Shown here in pieces: positions 9,048 to 17,658 of a stretch of DNA of 64,000 bases (within the stretch, counting starts at the first letter, position 1; every line of letters starts with the position of its first letter). The DNA comes from Bacteroidota bacterium (lineage in GTDB: Bacteria > Bacteroidota > Bacteroidia > Cytophagales > Cyclobacteriaceae). The notes below the pieces were generated by a model. That model ran no database searches, had not been told where the DNA came from, and worked only from the letters and a program-made list of their open reading frames with translations. Both the position numbers and the translations under genes were made by a program. The stretch lies in contig JAFDYT010000004.1 in the NCBI GenBank assembly GCA_018266055.1, positions 48,893 to 112,892 on the forward strand, in the 5' to 3' direction.

Positions 9048-9374
9048 TCATTTTCTAGTTCCTGGTTGCGGGTTCTTAGGTGCGGGTTTAAAATTTTTTA
9101 AGGACTTGTGCGACTTATGGGATTCCAGCATTTTCTGGATGTCGTCATAGTCGTAGAAGATGACGGCCCCGATTTTGGTGAAGGGCAACACCCCGCTGGC
9201 GCGGAGGTGTTGCAAGGTGCCGGGGGAAACGGTTAATAACCTTCGCACCTCATGGGACTTCAGCCATTTGCGGACTGGTTGCGTTTGACGTTGTAACACC
9301 ATCTTGCGGATTTCTTCCAGCAAATCTGTTTTGAATTGTACCAGGTCTTCTTGTGTAATAATATTGACGGCCAT
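9048..9374 (-). CDS. Excisionase-like helix-turn-helix protein
   Basis: The 108-residue protein has a MerR/excisionase-type winged helix in its middle: E-V-R-R-L-L-T-V-S-P-G-T-L near residues 43-55, then L-R-A-S-G-V-L-P-F-T-K-I-G and a Y-D-Y-D-D-I-Q-K-M-L segment. Bacteroidota mobile elements commonly carry one or more such proteins, which bend DNA at attachment sites during excision or act as regulators. The tail is basic (Lys/Pro-rich). It is transcribed toward mobA, 227 bases upstream of it. A 36-base palindrome lies just before its start and may be its own or another regulator's operator. No integrase is visible next to it. Confidence 0.78.
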   Translation of the reverse strand: MAVNIITQEDLVQFKTDLLEEIRKMVLQRQTQPVRKWLKSHEVRRLLTVSPGTLQHLRASGVLPFTKIGAVIFYDYDDIQKMLESHKSHKSLKNFKPAPKNPQPGTRK

Positions 9375-9422
9375 CCGTTTGCTGTTTGATGGCTCAAAAG
9401 AAATGCACGCGTCAACCTAAAA

Positions 9423-9458
9423 ACAGTTGCAGGGGTTCCGGAACCCCTTTGTAACTGT
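9423..9458. promoter_or_regulatory. 36-base nested palindrome in a divergent promoter region
   Basis: The centre AGGGGTTCCGGAACCCCT (9431-9448) is a perfect 18-base palindrome. It is framed by ACAGTT (9423-9428) and AACTGT (9453-9458), a second matching pair. The element lies between the divergent starts of the excisionase-like gene and the small gene at 9567. An operator is the simplest reading; an element boundary or attachment structure is possible because the mobile module ends near here. Confidence 0.55.
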
Positions 9459-9566
9459 CTTGCAATTACCTTCGGATAAAATGTAAATCCGCCTGGCGAA
9501 AATTACGCTGGCTGTCCGTCATTATGTTGTTTGGCACTTAGCCTCGCTTACTTTCGTATCCAAATC

Positions 9567-9791
9567 ATGCGTGACATTCCCGATATGATATTGCAACGAC
9601 CCATTGCTCAGTTGCCGTTGAGTGAAGAATTCAAGCGCATGGCTGAAGCCAATGGTTTCCAATCCCTGAATCATGCATTGAAATTTCCCCTTTCGGAATT
9701 GCCTTTCAAAAAACGTTCGGGGTATCGATTGCTGGCAGAGTTGCTGCAATTTCTTGAGGCCGAGGGTTTGAGTGAATGTGTTGGTGATTAA
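9567..9791 (+). CDS. Small hypothetical protein with a helix-hairpin-like core
   Basis: The 74-residue protein is read from ATG 9567 (MRDIPDMILQ); an upstream start at 9531 would add 12 residues. The core (L-P-L-S-E-E-F-K-R-M-A-E-A-N-G-F, then A-L-K-F-P-L-S-E-L-P-F, then G-Y-R-L-L-A-E-L) has the pattern of a short helical domain with a hairpin, recalling the C-terminal domain of RNA polymerase alpha, but the match is by eye only. There is no signal peptide. It precedes the Crp/Fnr gene by about 70 bases on the same strand. Function unknown. Confidence 0.6.
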   Translation: MRDIPDMILQRPIAQLPLSEEFKRMAEANGFQSLNHALKFPLSELPFKKRSGYRLLAELLQFLEAEGLSECVGD

Positions 9792-9859
9792 ATAAAAAAT
9801 GCTCTTACCATAGGGTAAGCCTCTTGTTTTAAGAGTAGTTGATAAAGAGGTTGCCTTGC

Positions 9860-10444
9860 ATGGATATCGAAAAGCTTTTTGCTGTTCTTCCCCTTTCCGA
9901 TCCGTTGTCGGAATCCTTCAAAGCCAGTTTGCAGCAAGAGGTCATTTATCTGTCGCTCCCAAAAAATCATTTCCTGATTGAAGCCCCACGCCCTGCTGAT
10001 CATGTTTATTTATTGGAAGACGGTTTTGCCATCGGATTCATTTTTGAGGAGGGTGAAAAGAAAATTCACTCGTTTTGGAGTGCCGGGGATGTCGTGCTCA
10101 TGCCCCAGGGGTGCTTCGAGCGAGCTCATCCCGTAGAGTTTGTTCAGCTCACGGAAAGCAGCAACGTATGGTGTCTTCCTCACATTGCCCTTCAGCAGTT
10201 GTTTGAGTCGTTCGCGGAGGCGCGTACCCTCTATCGTTTGGTGCTGGGACGGTATTATACGTTAATACAATCGCGGTTGTTTGACCTCCAACATCGCGGC
10301 ACATGGCAGCGATACGAAAAACTGTTGCACCAGTTTCCACACCTGGAGCAGCGCATCTCGCAGGAATACATTGCCTCCTATCTTGGCATCACGCCTCAGT
10401 CACTCAGCCGGCTGAAACGCGAGAAGGGCAAACGCAATTCTTAA
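9860..10444 (+). CDS. Crp/Fnr-type transcriptional regulator
   Basis: This protein of about 194 residues starts at ATG 9860 (MDIEKLFAVL); a TTG at 9839 is a weaker option. An N-terminal cyclic-nucleotide-binding-like beta roll spans roughly residues 25-110 (N-H-F-L-I-E-A-P-R-P-A-D-H-V-Y-L-L-E-D-G-F-A). A helix-turn-helix lies at the C-terminus (I-S-Q-E-Y-I-A-S-Y-L-G-I-T-P-Q-S-L-S-R-L-K). Bacteroidota proteins of this kind often lack the residues for cAMP binding, so the effector is unknown. The next genes downstream on the same strand are the MauE-like protein and the four-cysteine peptide, which are plausible targets. Confidence 0.85.
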   Translation: MDIEKLFAVLPLSDPLSESFKASLQQEVIYLSLPKNHFLIEAPRPADHVYLLEDGFAIGFIFEEGEKKIHSFWSAGDVVLMPQGCFERAHPVEFVQLTESSNVWCLPHIALQQLFESFAEARTLYRLVLGRYYTLIQSRLFDLQHRGTWQRYEKLLHQFPHLEQRISQEYIASYLGITPQSLSRLKREKGKRNS

Positions 10445-10551
10445 CATTCGGTAAGTAAGATTTTAAACTTCTGATAAGAATAGGTTTTAATGTAAGATAA
10501 TCAGTGTATCCGTATGGGTCTTCTACATTCACATCATCAAACGGCACGGCT

Positions 10552-10977
10552 ATGAGGGCGATTGTTTCTGATATTATTCGATACCTGTTGTTGGCGTTGT
10601 TTGTTTATACTGCTGCTTCGAAGATGCTGACCTATCCACAGTTTGTGGTGCAACTTGGCTTGTCGCCCTTATTGCCCAACTTCTTTCCGTCCATGGGATG
10701 GATAGTACCCATGGTTGAGTTGGTGGTAGCCATTTGTCTTGCCGTGCCAGCTTTGCAAACTGTAGGGCTTGTTGCCAGTTGGGTATTGATGCTGTTGTTC
10801 ACTTTGTATGTCGGTGCCATCCTCACCGTAGCAAATCATGTGCCTTGTTCGTGTGGTGGCGTCATTGCGGAATTGTCGTGGCAGCAGCATTTGGTTTTTA
10901 ATCTCGTGTTTTTGGCTTTGAACACGCTGGTGTTGGTTTGGCATTATCGGGCTCGTCTTCATCCGATGAGTTCCTGA
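10552..10977 (+). CDS. MauE/DoxX-type redox-associated membrane protein
   Basis: The protein of 141 residues is read from ATG 10552 (MRAIVSDIIRY); a GTG at 10504 would add 16 unhydrophobic residues. It has four transmembrane helices and the motif P-C-S-C-G-G between the third and fourth, typical of Bacteroidota MauE-like proteins. In methylamine utilisation MauE is needed for disulfide formation or maturation of a periplasmic enzyme, and relatives sit near thioredoxin-like genes. Here the next gene encodes a secreted peptide with four cysteines and the convergent operon begins with a thioredoxin-fold protein. A role in keeping thiols or disulfides correct in this locus is therefore likely, but inferred. 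Confidence 0.85.
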   Translation: MRAIVSDIIRYLLLALFVYTAASKMLTYPQFVVQLGLSPLLPNFFPSMGWIVPMVELVVAICLAVPALQTVGLVASWVLMLLFTLYVGAILTVANHVPCSCGGVIAELSWQQHLVFNLVFLALNTLVLVWHYRARLHPMSS

Positions 10978-11058
10978 TGCAACGATATACTGATCGGTAG
11001 CAGGGGAACGGCTGAAAACCTGAGAAAGAGTAGGCCAATTACATAAACAAAAACGGTT

Positions 11059-11298
11059 ATGAAAAAGATGTCATTGTTCTTGTCGATGCTGGTGTTCATG
11101 GTAGCGTTGGGCGCGGCTTTTGCCACGTCCTCTTCGAATCTGTTGATTACGGAAGTATGGCGCAAGCCCACCATGGGGGGTATTTGCGCGCCCACGGATT
11201 GTTTGATTACAGGTATCAATCCTTGTGGAGTTACAGGATTCACGTACTTCAACAACGCGGCCTGTACGGGAGTTTCGATTTCTCCTAAGAAAAACTAA
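11059..11298 (+). CDS. Small secreted four-cysteine peptide, DUF6520-like
   Basis: The 79-residue precursor has a clear signal peptide (K-K-M then a hydrophobic run to A-L-G-A-A-F-A near residue 22). The mature part is about 57 residues with cysteines at positions 43, 48, 56 and 69, ending in S-I-S-P-K-K-N. Length, signal and cysteine layout fit the DUF6520 family of Bacteroidota, whose function is unknown. The gene follows the MauE-like gene by about 80 bases and ends just before a strong terminator. It could be a disulfide-bonded peptide handled by the neighbouring redox proteins; this is a proposal from context only. Confidence 0.7.
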   Translation: MKKMSLFLSMLVFMVALGAAFATSSSNLLITEVWRKPTMGGICAPTDCLITGINPCGVTGFTYFNNAACTGVSISPKKN

Positions 11299-11307
11299 AA
11301 AGGTATA

Positions 11308-11331
11308 GGCTGGTGACTTGAGTCACCAGCC
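11308..11331. terminator. Bidirectional rho-independent terminator
   Basis: A perfect 10-base stem GGCTGGTGAC / GTCACCAGCC with a TTGA loop is followed by TTTTCATTTT on the plus strand, and by an imperfect T-rich run on the minus strand. It separates the converging DUF6520-like gene and the thioredoxin-like gene and can serve both. Confidence 0.9.
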
Positions 11332-11335
11332 CTTT

Positions 11336-12781
11336 TCATTTTGCTATTTTTAGAAGTTCGATGATAGTACCGATGTTGCGCACAGTGGACGAAATCAGTT
11401 TGCCTTCTTCATCAATAAGCATAATGAAAGGTGCATAGCTGATATTGTAGAAGGTTTCCCAATCATTACTATTGCTTTGTTTATCCAGCCAAACAGACAC
11501 AAAGTCGGGATGACTATTGGTCGGCAATAGTTTTTTCCAAAAGTCAAAATCCTTCACGCTGCCAACACTCCAAATCACGATGTCGTCTCGCTCCTTGATT
11601 TTAGGAAGCAATTGTTCAATCACTTCCTTTTTAAAGTCCAGGCATCCTGTACAATCGGCAATCCAGCGGTCGAGGAGTACCTTTTTACCACGAAGCATGG
11701 AAAGGGTTAACGTGTCGCCAACTTCCGTAAGCGTTACTAAGTTTTTGACGATTGTTCCAGGTCTTATGTGCTGACTGGTTTCTTTTAGCCGTTGTTTCAA
11801 ATCTGTACCTGTTACAGTCTGCTCCGCGATCCCCAAACATTTTTGAAGTATATCAGGATGGGTCTCTCCAAAATTTTGTTGTAGCGTATGCAGATTGACC
11901 AGACTGTACACCATCAGGAATTGTTGGTTGGTTGTCGGTTGTTTTTGGAATTCCAAAAACAGATCATCGAGTGTAATTTTTAGTGTGTATGACAATTCAT
12001 AGTATTGATATTCCGGGTCATGTTCTTGCAGCACCTTCCATTTGAGAAGTTCATAGTGGTACTGCAGCAGGGCGCGGCTAGTGCTTCCTAGCGACACATC
12101 CATTTTTAGTGGTGCTTTTAAAAGTTCTTTGCGAATGGCTGGACGCATCTTTTGATCGCTTGTCCATTGATGACTTCGGATGTGTAGCCTTGCCAGATCT
12201 GCTGTCGCTTGGATGTCAGCTAGCCAAGTCTGATAGACTTGAGGTGAGAGTAGTTTCTTATTTGTTTTGACTTTATTCAAGTATTGCCATTCAAGTGAAC
12301 CAGCATCGTGATAGGCCTGATTATGTGATTTCACGTTGTCGTAGACCTCAAACTCAGTAGCGATAATTTGTTCATTTAGTTTTCGAGTTTCAAATGCTAA
12401 TTGGTACTTAGGCGATCCGCGACCATAAAACTTCATCGCTGGCTCTGGCTTTTGGGAAAAGTCGATATGGATATGAATGCTGTCTTCAGGCTCAACTATC
12501 CAATTCGTTGCAATGAAGTTTCCGGGCCAACCGTAACTTGTTAAGGATAACCGCGACAGTTTGGTAACATTTTTGAACCGAATCACTACAGGATTGTGTT
12601 TCAATTGTATTGTCCTGAATGCATCTCCCATTAAACTCTCATTAAAAACAGGCTCGCGATTGAATGAGACGTAAATGCTATCGGGTCGATCAGCGGTGAA
12701 TACAAAAACAACGTCCTGTTGTGCCACTGTCACGTTGCTTACTAATAACAACACATACAGGAATACCAGCATGAATCTCAT
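11336..12781 (-). CDS. Periplasmic thioredoxin-like (TlpA-type) protein with large N-terminal domain
   Basis: The protein of 481 residues is read from ATG 12781 (MRFMLVFLYVLLLV), which gives a signal peptide ending near V-T-V-A-Q; an upstream start would overlap susD heavily. The first 340 residues are a domain common in Bacteroidota TlpA-like proteins with no known catalytic role. The last 130 residues form a thioredoxin fold with the active-site motif C-T-G-C (D-C-T-G-C-L-D-F-K-K) and a conserved Y-A-P-F-I-M-L-I segment carrying a pro-like loop. It is the last gene of the susC-susD unit, starting one base after the susD stop, so it should be made together with the transporter. Confidence 0.85.
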   Translation of the reverse strand: MRFMLVFLYVLLLVSNVTVAQQDVVFVFTADRPDSIYVSFNREPVFNESLMGDAFRTIQLKHNPVVIRFKNVTKLSRLSLTSYGWPGNFIATNWIVEPEDSIHIHIDFSQKPEPAMKFYGRGSPKYQLAFETRKLNEQIIATEFEVYDNVKSHNQAYHDAGSLEWQYLNKVKTNKKLLSPQVYQTWLADIQATADLARLHIRSHQWTSDQKMRPAIRKELLKAPLKMDVSLGSTSRALLQYHYELLKWKVLQEHDPEYQYYELSYTLKITLDDLFLEFQKQPTTNQQFLMVYSLVNLHTLQQNFGETHPDILQKCLGIAEQTVTGTDLKQRLKETSQHIRPGTIVKNLVTLTEVGDTLTLSMLRGKKVLLDRWIADCTGCLDFKKEVIEQLLPKIKERDDIVIWSVGSVKDFDFWKKLLPTNSHPDFVSVWLDKQSNSNDWETFYNISYAPFIMLIDEEGKLISSTVRNIGTIIELLKIAK

Positions 12782-12782
12782 A

Positions 12783-14165
12783 TCAGTAGCCCGGATTTTG
12801 TGTGAGGTTATTGTTGCGGTTTCGTTCGGTTTGAGGAATCGGAAACAGCGCGTCAGTGGGTTGCCAGTTTGGCTTGCCTGCTCCGATAACGGCATTGAGC
12901 CGTGCTGTCCTTTTGAGGTCTAGCCAGCGATGGCCATTTTCCGAAAACAGTTCAACTCTTCGCTCCTGTTCGATGGCCAGCAACAAATTGATTTTGTCTG
13001 TTAAAACGATTGGGGGCAAACTCGCCCGTGACCGGATGGCATTTAAATCATCCTCTGATGCTATTAGATTATCCAAGTTGGCACGGGCTTCGGCACGAAT
13101 TAAGTATAGCTCACCTGATCGCAGTATCACCTGATATTCCGTTTTGGGCGATGTGGCTTCCAGCAATGTGCGGACTTTATACTTAAAGGGGTACGACCAG
13201 ATGTCACTTCCTTCCGTGTAAGTGTTTGTCCACGAACTTTTTCGCAGGTCATCAGGTTCAAAAGCGTTGATGAGCGTACTGCTCAATGCTACCGCCTGTG
13301 GAGTGGATAGGATAATATAGCTTTCGCCATCCCATGTGTTGATTCGTGGCACGATTGACTGGAGTTGGAAAACTGTTTCTTTACTTTCGATTAAGAACAC
13401 ATTATTAAGATCAGGCTCCAACTGAAATTGATCAATCACTTCGGTCGCCTGCTGTTCGGCAGCCATATAGTTTTTTACATAGAGATAAACACGGGCGAGC
13501 AAAGCAGCCGAGGCATTCTTAGTCGGTCGAATTTGTTGTGGTGCTGACAGTGGCAACTTTTCCTTTGCCTCCAATAATTCCGCTATCACTTTTTCATACA
13601 CCTCGGTGGCCGATTGACGCAATGCTTTTGCGTTCTTTTGATAATCCGTAGATTCTATCCACGGAACATCGCCCCAAAAGCTCACCAATAAAAAATGGAG
13701 GTAGGCGTGCATGAATTGGGCTTCCCCATCCAATTCGTTTTTTGACGATCCGTTCAAGTTGGTTGACTTTTTAAGGCCTTCACGAATAGCATTCGCCTGG
13801 TAGATTAAATTGTAAATCTGGTTCCAGGTTGCGGAGATGTTGACGTTGATGGGTGTTACTTCGTTGCTGGCAAACGCTGCCATTTCGTTGGTGTTACTAT
13901 AGTTGTCCATCTCATCGGCTGCCAGCGCTGCCATGGTGTTGAGGCTGGTGGCTCCGCCTGCAAAACCTGCTGACTGCATCATATCGATGTAAATGCGGTT
14001 GACGGCTGCTCTTGCCGTACTCTCGTCATTGAACACAGTTACTGTAGACAGTGTAGTCTGTGGCGGGTCGATGGTCACAAATTCTTCGCATGCGGTGACG
14101 ATTGTCAGGAGCATTGCTATTATTGCAATGATGGGTGAGTTTCTGAACTTGTATTGTGTCTTCAT
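12783..14165 (-). CDS. SusD/RagB-family nutrient-binding lipoprotein
   Basis: The 460-residue protein has a lipoprotein signal (I-V-T-A-C near residue 26) followed by the typical SusD start (I-D-P-P-Q-T-T-L). SusD-type tetratricopeptide helices follow, then the conserved C-terminal part with E-L-Y-L-I-R-A-E-A, R-R-V-E-L-F-S-E-N-G-H-R-W-L-D-L-K-R and a terminal Q-N-P-G-Y. It sits on the outer membrane surface and acts as a lid for the SusC barrel. The substrate cannot be read from the sequence: there is no glycoside hydrolase nearby, while redox proteins are, which suggests a peptide or protein-derived ligand rather than a glycan. It lies 13 bases after susC. Confidence 0.93.
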   Translation of the reverse strand: MKTQYKFRNSPIIAIIAMLLTIVTACEEFVTIDPPQTTLSTVTVFNDESTARAAVNRIYIDMMQSAGFAGGATSLNTMAALAADEMDNYSNTNEMAAFASNEVTPINVNISATWNQIYNLIYQANAIREGLKKSTNLNGSSKNELDGEAQFMHAYLHFLLVSFWGDVPWIESTDYQKNAKALRQSATEVYEKVIAELLEAKEKLPLSAPQQIRPTKNASAALLARVYLYVKNYMAAEQQATEVIDQFQLEPDLNNVFLIESKETVFQLQSIVPRINTWDGESYIILSTPQAVALSSTLINAFEPDDLRKSSWTNTYTEGSDIWSYPFKYKVRTLLEATSPKTEYQVILRSGELYLIRAEARANLDNLIASEDDLNAIRSRASLPPIVLTDKINLLLAIEQERRVELFSENGHRWLDLKRTARLNAVIGAGKPNWQPTDALFPIPQTERNRNNNLTQNPGY

Positions 14166-14178
14166 AAATTTTATGTCG

Positions 14179-17100
14179 TTAAAATGTCAGTGATGCACCA
14201 ATGGTAATCATCCGTAGTGGCGGCAAGGTTCCGCTCTGGTTTTCGGGGTCAAGCCCCTGGTAGTTGGTGATGGTGGCGAGGTTTTGTCCTTGCACGTAGA
14301 GCCGCGCTTGTTGCATCCGTATCTTTTTAAACATCTCTTTGGGAAACTGATAGGAAAGCGAAACGTTTTTCAGGCGGAGGAAGGAAGCATCGCCAAACTT
14401 GTTGTCACTATAATTATTATATAGGTTCGCAGTGAAGGCATCACCAAAGCCTTGTGTGAACTGTTGAATGGGCACGTTGTCCCCGGGCTTTTGCCATCGG
14501 TTCATCACCCAAGCCGGCTGGTTGGTTGCTGCTCCGGGGCGGTCGTAAAAGTAGGTGAGGTAGTTGCGGCCTGTCTGGTTAACAAACTGGACCATGATGT
14601 CCAGCGATAGTCCTTTGTACCGAAAAGTATTTTGAAAACCGCCAAAGTAGTCTTGCGCCAGCGATTTGTTCCCCAGCAGGTCGTCTTCAAATGTCAATGC
14701 ACCATCGTTGTTGACATCCTGATGTTGATAGAGTCCAGTCTCAGGGTTCACGCCTGTGTAGTGGAACGAGGGTTGCACCGTCAGCGGTTTTCCTACGATG
14801 TAGTCATAGGCAAACGAAGAGTTTTTGATGTCTGGGAATTGAATCAGTTTATTGCGTGGCAGGGTGACGTTGAATGTTGTCCTCCAAGAGAAGTTATTGA
14901 TTTCGACAGGTGTTGCGGACGCTACCACTTCGAGTCCCGTATTTTGAACTTCGGCTGGCAAGTTGGCTTGTACGCTGGAGAAGCCCGTTATTCCCGGTAG
15001 CGGAACTCCGACCAACTGGTTGCCGGAGCGATGGTGATAGTAGCTGATGCTGACATTTAGTTTGTCGTTCCAGAAACTTGTTTCGAGGGCGACCTCCCAC
15101 TTACGGTTTTCTTCCCATGCGTAGTTAGGGTTGGCGAGGTTCATTGGATACAAACCTCCTGTTCCGTTGTAGCCATAGGTGGTGGTCGCCCACAAGTCGG
15201 CATAACCGTAGTCTGCAATCTGGTCGCTGCCCGTAGTGCCGAAGCTGGTGCGCAGTTTCCCGAATGTGAGTGTGTTATTTTTCAGCCATGGTTCTTCGGT
15301 GAAAATCCATGCAGCACCAATAGCACCGAAGTTTGCGAATTGTTTTCTGGGGCCAAAGCGGCTCGATGCATCCCTACGTCCTGTGAGGTTGACGAGGTAC
15401 TTGCTTCGCCAGTTGTAGTTGATGCGACCGAAGGCGGCACTATAGCGGTACTGCGATTGGCTGACAGATTGGACAGTCACTACCGAGGCGGCCTGTGGGT
15501 TTCGAAGTAGTGCATCGCTGGGGAAACCGGTTGCTCCGAGGTCTTTCGAATCGGTATCACTCCCCTGAAAGGTGGCTCCGACTAAAGCGGTGAGTGTTCC
15601 CTGTCCGATGGGCTTTGCATATTCCAGTGTCGGTTCGGTTATCCATGTTTGGATTTTCTTGTCGGCATAGGTAGCCGATGAAATAGCGGTCAGGTTTGGG
15701 TCGAAGGAATTTTTGGGTTGTGCTGAAAATTCGTCTACACGCAGGTTGGAGTAGCCGATGTTTACTTTTGCTTCCAACGTAGGCAAGATTTTATAGGACA
15801 CAATGGTGTTGCTCAACAGATTTGTTGAGGTTGTCTCAAATTGCTGACGCGTGACCGCCAACGGATTTCGCCATGTAGAATTTTCCCAGTTCAGGTTGCC
15901 ATCTGCCGAGAATAAGGCCGGGGCATTGGGTGGCAGGGCGAGTGCAGCCCGTGTGAGGTCGATGTAGGGCAGCGCGTTTTTGTCGGTGAGGTAGTAGGCA
16001 GAGAAGTCGATGTTCCATTTGTTGTTGAGCGAACGGTGATTGATTTTGAAGTTGGCTGAATATTTACGGTTTGAAAATTCTCCGGGGAAGACGGTGGTCT
16101 CACGGAGGTAGCCGCCCGCTACCAGAAATTTTGTTTGCTCCGAGCCACCTGATACAGATAGTTGTGCGTTTGTCATCCGCGCGGTGCCGCCCAATAATTC
16201 CTTCTGCCAATCGGTGTATCTCTTGGGGTCCCAAGTAAGGATATCGTGGTCGGCATAATAGGTGCCCGGTGCAACCTGGTCGTTGGCAAAAGCTTCGTTT
16301 CGCATTGTCAGGTATTGTTGCGTGTTCAGCAAATCCAACGTACGTCCTGTTGTTCCCCAGCCCTCGTAGTAATTGGTGGTGAATTCCGTTTTGCCGGCTT
16401 TGCCCCGTTTGGTGGTGATGAGCACCACCCCGTTCGCTCCGCGCGAGCCGTAGATAGCAGTGGCGTCTGCGTCTTTTAAAATTTCGATGCTTTCAATGTC
16501 CGTGGGGTTGATGGAACTGAGGGGATTGCCACCATCGATGATGTTGGCACTGGCGGAAGAGCCGAGCGGTGTTGAGTTGAACGGGACACCGTCTATAACA
16601 TAGAGCGGCCGATTGCCGTTGTTGGTCAGCGAATTTCGCAAGCTGTTTTGCCCACGTATCTGGATGTTGAACGCGCCACCGGGCACGCCCGATTGTTGTT
16701 GGATGTAAACGCCAGCGAGGCGGCCTTGCAAGGCTTGCAGCGGGTTGTTGACTGGCTGCTTAGCGATTTCATCTGATGATAGGTTTGCGATGTTGCCCGT
16801 TTGTTCGCGCTCTTTGACTTTGTAATAGCCTGCGTTGACGACAACTTCCTTCAGTCCTTGTATGTCTTCTGCAAGCGACACATCGATTTGTGTTTGATTG
16901 CCTACATTTATTTCCACCGACCGGAAGCCAATGAATGAGAATACTAGTGTGGCATCCGCAGGGGCTTCGAGGGTGTAGAGGCCGTTGGCATCGGTGGTCG
17001 TTCCTTGTGTGGTGCCTTTCACGATAATGTTGACTCCAGCCATGGCCATGCTGTTGGCCGCATCCGTTACTTTCCCTTTAACCGTGTGTTCATTTTGTTT

Positions 17101-17490
17101 CGGCTTAGTTTTGTTGTCAGGTATTTCTTTTTTGTTTTCGGATTCCTTGTTCAATGTGATGGTGTTGCTTCCTTCGTGCAGGCGGTAGCGGATGCTGCGG
17201 GGCGCAAATAATTCTTCCAGAATGTCGCGCAGTTTTTTCTTTTTGGCTTGCACGGAAATCACTTCTTCCATATTGACTTGGTCGGGGCTGTACATGAAAC
17301 GTATGTCCGCGACCTGTTCAATATTTTTTAAGACCGTTTGCATGGGTTGGTCTATGATGGACAGCGAGATTTCTTTCTCCAGTACACCGGATGGCAACGC
17401 CTGTGCCGTTGATACGGAGGCGAAGCAAATAATCAATAGTGAAGTTAGTCGCGTGAAGGATGTATGGTGAGTTGAATGGTTCATAGGCAT
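14179..17490 (-). CDS. SusC/RagA-family TonB-dependent outer-membrane transporter with STN domain
   Basis: The protein has about 1103 residues if read from ATG 17490 (17523 and 17484 are alternatives). After the signal peptide an STN (secretin/TonB short N-terminal) domain covers roughly the next 70 residues. A carboxypeptidase-regulatory-like domain follows (V-K-G-K-V-T-D-A ... G-V-N-I-I-V-K-G-T), then a plug (L-Q-G-R-L-A-G-V-Y-I-Q; D-A-T-A-I-Y-G-S-R-G-A-N-G-V) and a 22-strand barrel. The STN domain means the transporter can signal ligand binding to a FecR-type anti-sigma factor, and such a gene lies directly upstream (17659-18621). It would import a ligand with SusD using TonB energy. Confidence 0.94.
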   Translation of the reverse strand: MPMNHSTHHTSFTRLTSLLIICFASVSTAQALPSGVLEKEISLSIIDQPMQTVLKNIEQVADIRFMYSPDQVNMEEVISVQAKKKKLRDILEELFAPRSIRYRLHEGSNTITLNKESENKKEIPDNKTKPKQNEHTVKGKVTDAANSMAMAGVNIIVKGTTQGTTTDANGLYTLEAPADATLVFSFIGFRSVEINVGNQTQIDVSLAEDIQGLKEVVVNAGYYKVKEREQTGNIANLSSDEIAKQPVNNPLQALQGRLAGVYIQQQSGVPGGAFNIQIRGQNSLRNSLTNNGNRPLYVIDGVPFNSTPLGSSASANIIDGGNPLSSINPTDIESIEILKDADATAIYGSRGANGVVLITTKRGKAGKTEFTTNYYEGWGTTGRTLDLLNTQQYLTMRNEAFANDQVAPGTYYADHDILTWDPKRYTDWQKELLGGTARMTNAQLSVSGGSEQTKFLVAGGYLRETTVFPGEFSNRKYSANFKINHRSLNNKWNIDFSAYYLTDKNALPYIDLTRAALALPPNAPALFSADGNLNWENSTWRNPLAVTRQQFETTSTNLLSNTIVSYKILPTLEAKVNIGYSNLRVDEFSAQPKNSFDPNLTAISSATYADKKIQTWITEPTLEYAKPIGQGTLTALVGATFQGSDTDSKDLGATGFPSDALLRNPQAASVVTVQSVSQSQYRYSAAFGRINYNWRSKYLVNLTGRRDASSRFGPRKQFANFGAIGAAWIFTEEPWLKNNTLTFGKLRTSFGTTGSDQIADYGYADLWATTTYGYNGTGGLYPMNLANPNYAWEENRKWEVALETSFWNDKLNVSISYYHHRSGNQLVGVPLPGITGFSSVQANLPAEVQNTGLEVVASATPVEINNFSWRTTFNVTLPRNKLIQFPDIKNSSFAYDYIVGKPLTVQPSFHYTGVNPETGLYQHQDVNNDGALTFEDDLLGNKSLAQDYFGGFQNTFRYKGLSLDIMVQFVNQTGRNYLTYFYDRPGAATNQPAWVMNRWQKPGDNVPIQQFTQGFGDAFTANLYNNYSDNKFGDASFLRLKNVSLSYQFPKEMFKKIRMQQARLYVQGQNLATITNYQGLDPENQSGTLPPLRMITIGASLTF

Positions 17491-17658
17491 GTCGTTACTG
17501 TTTAGGCAATAGAATTTTATCAAGCATGTTTTGCTTATTACTTAACTACCGGTGACGTACCGGATTACTACTTTGGTCATTACCTTGGTAGTACTCTGTA
17601 TGTCTTCAGAAAGATTAGGAAGAGTTGTAGCGAACGGCTGTATGTAAAGGCAGCGTTT

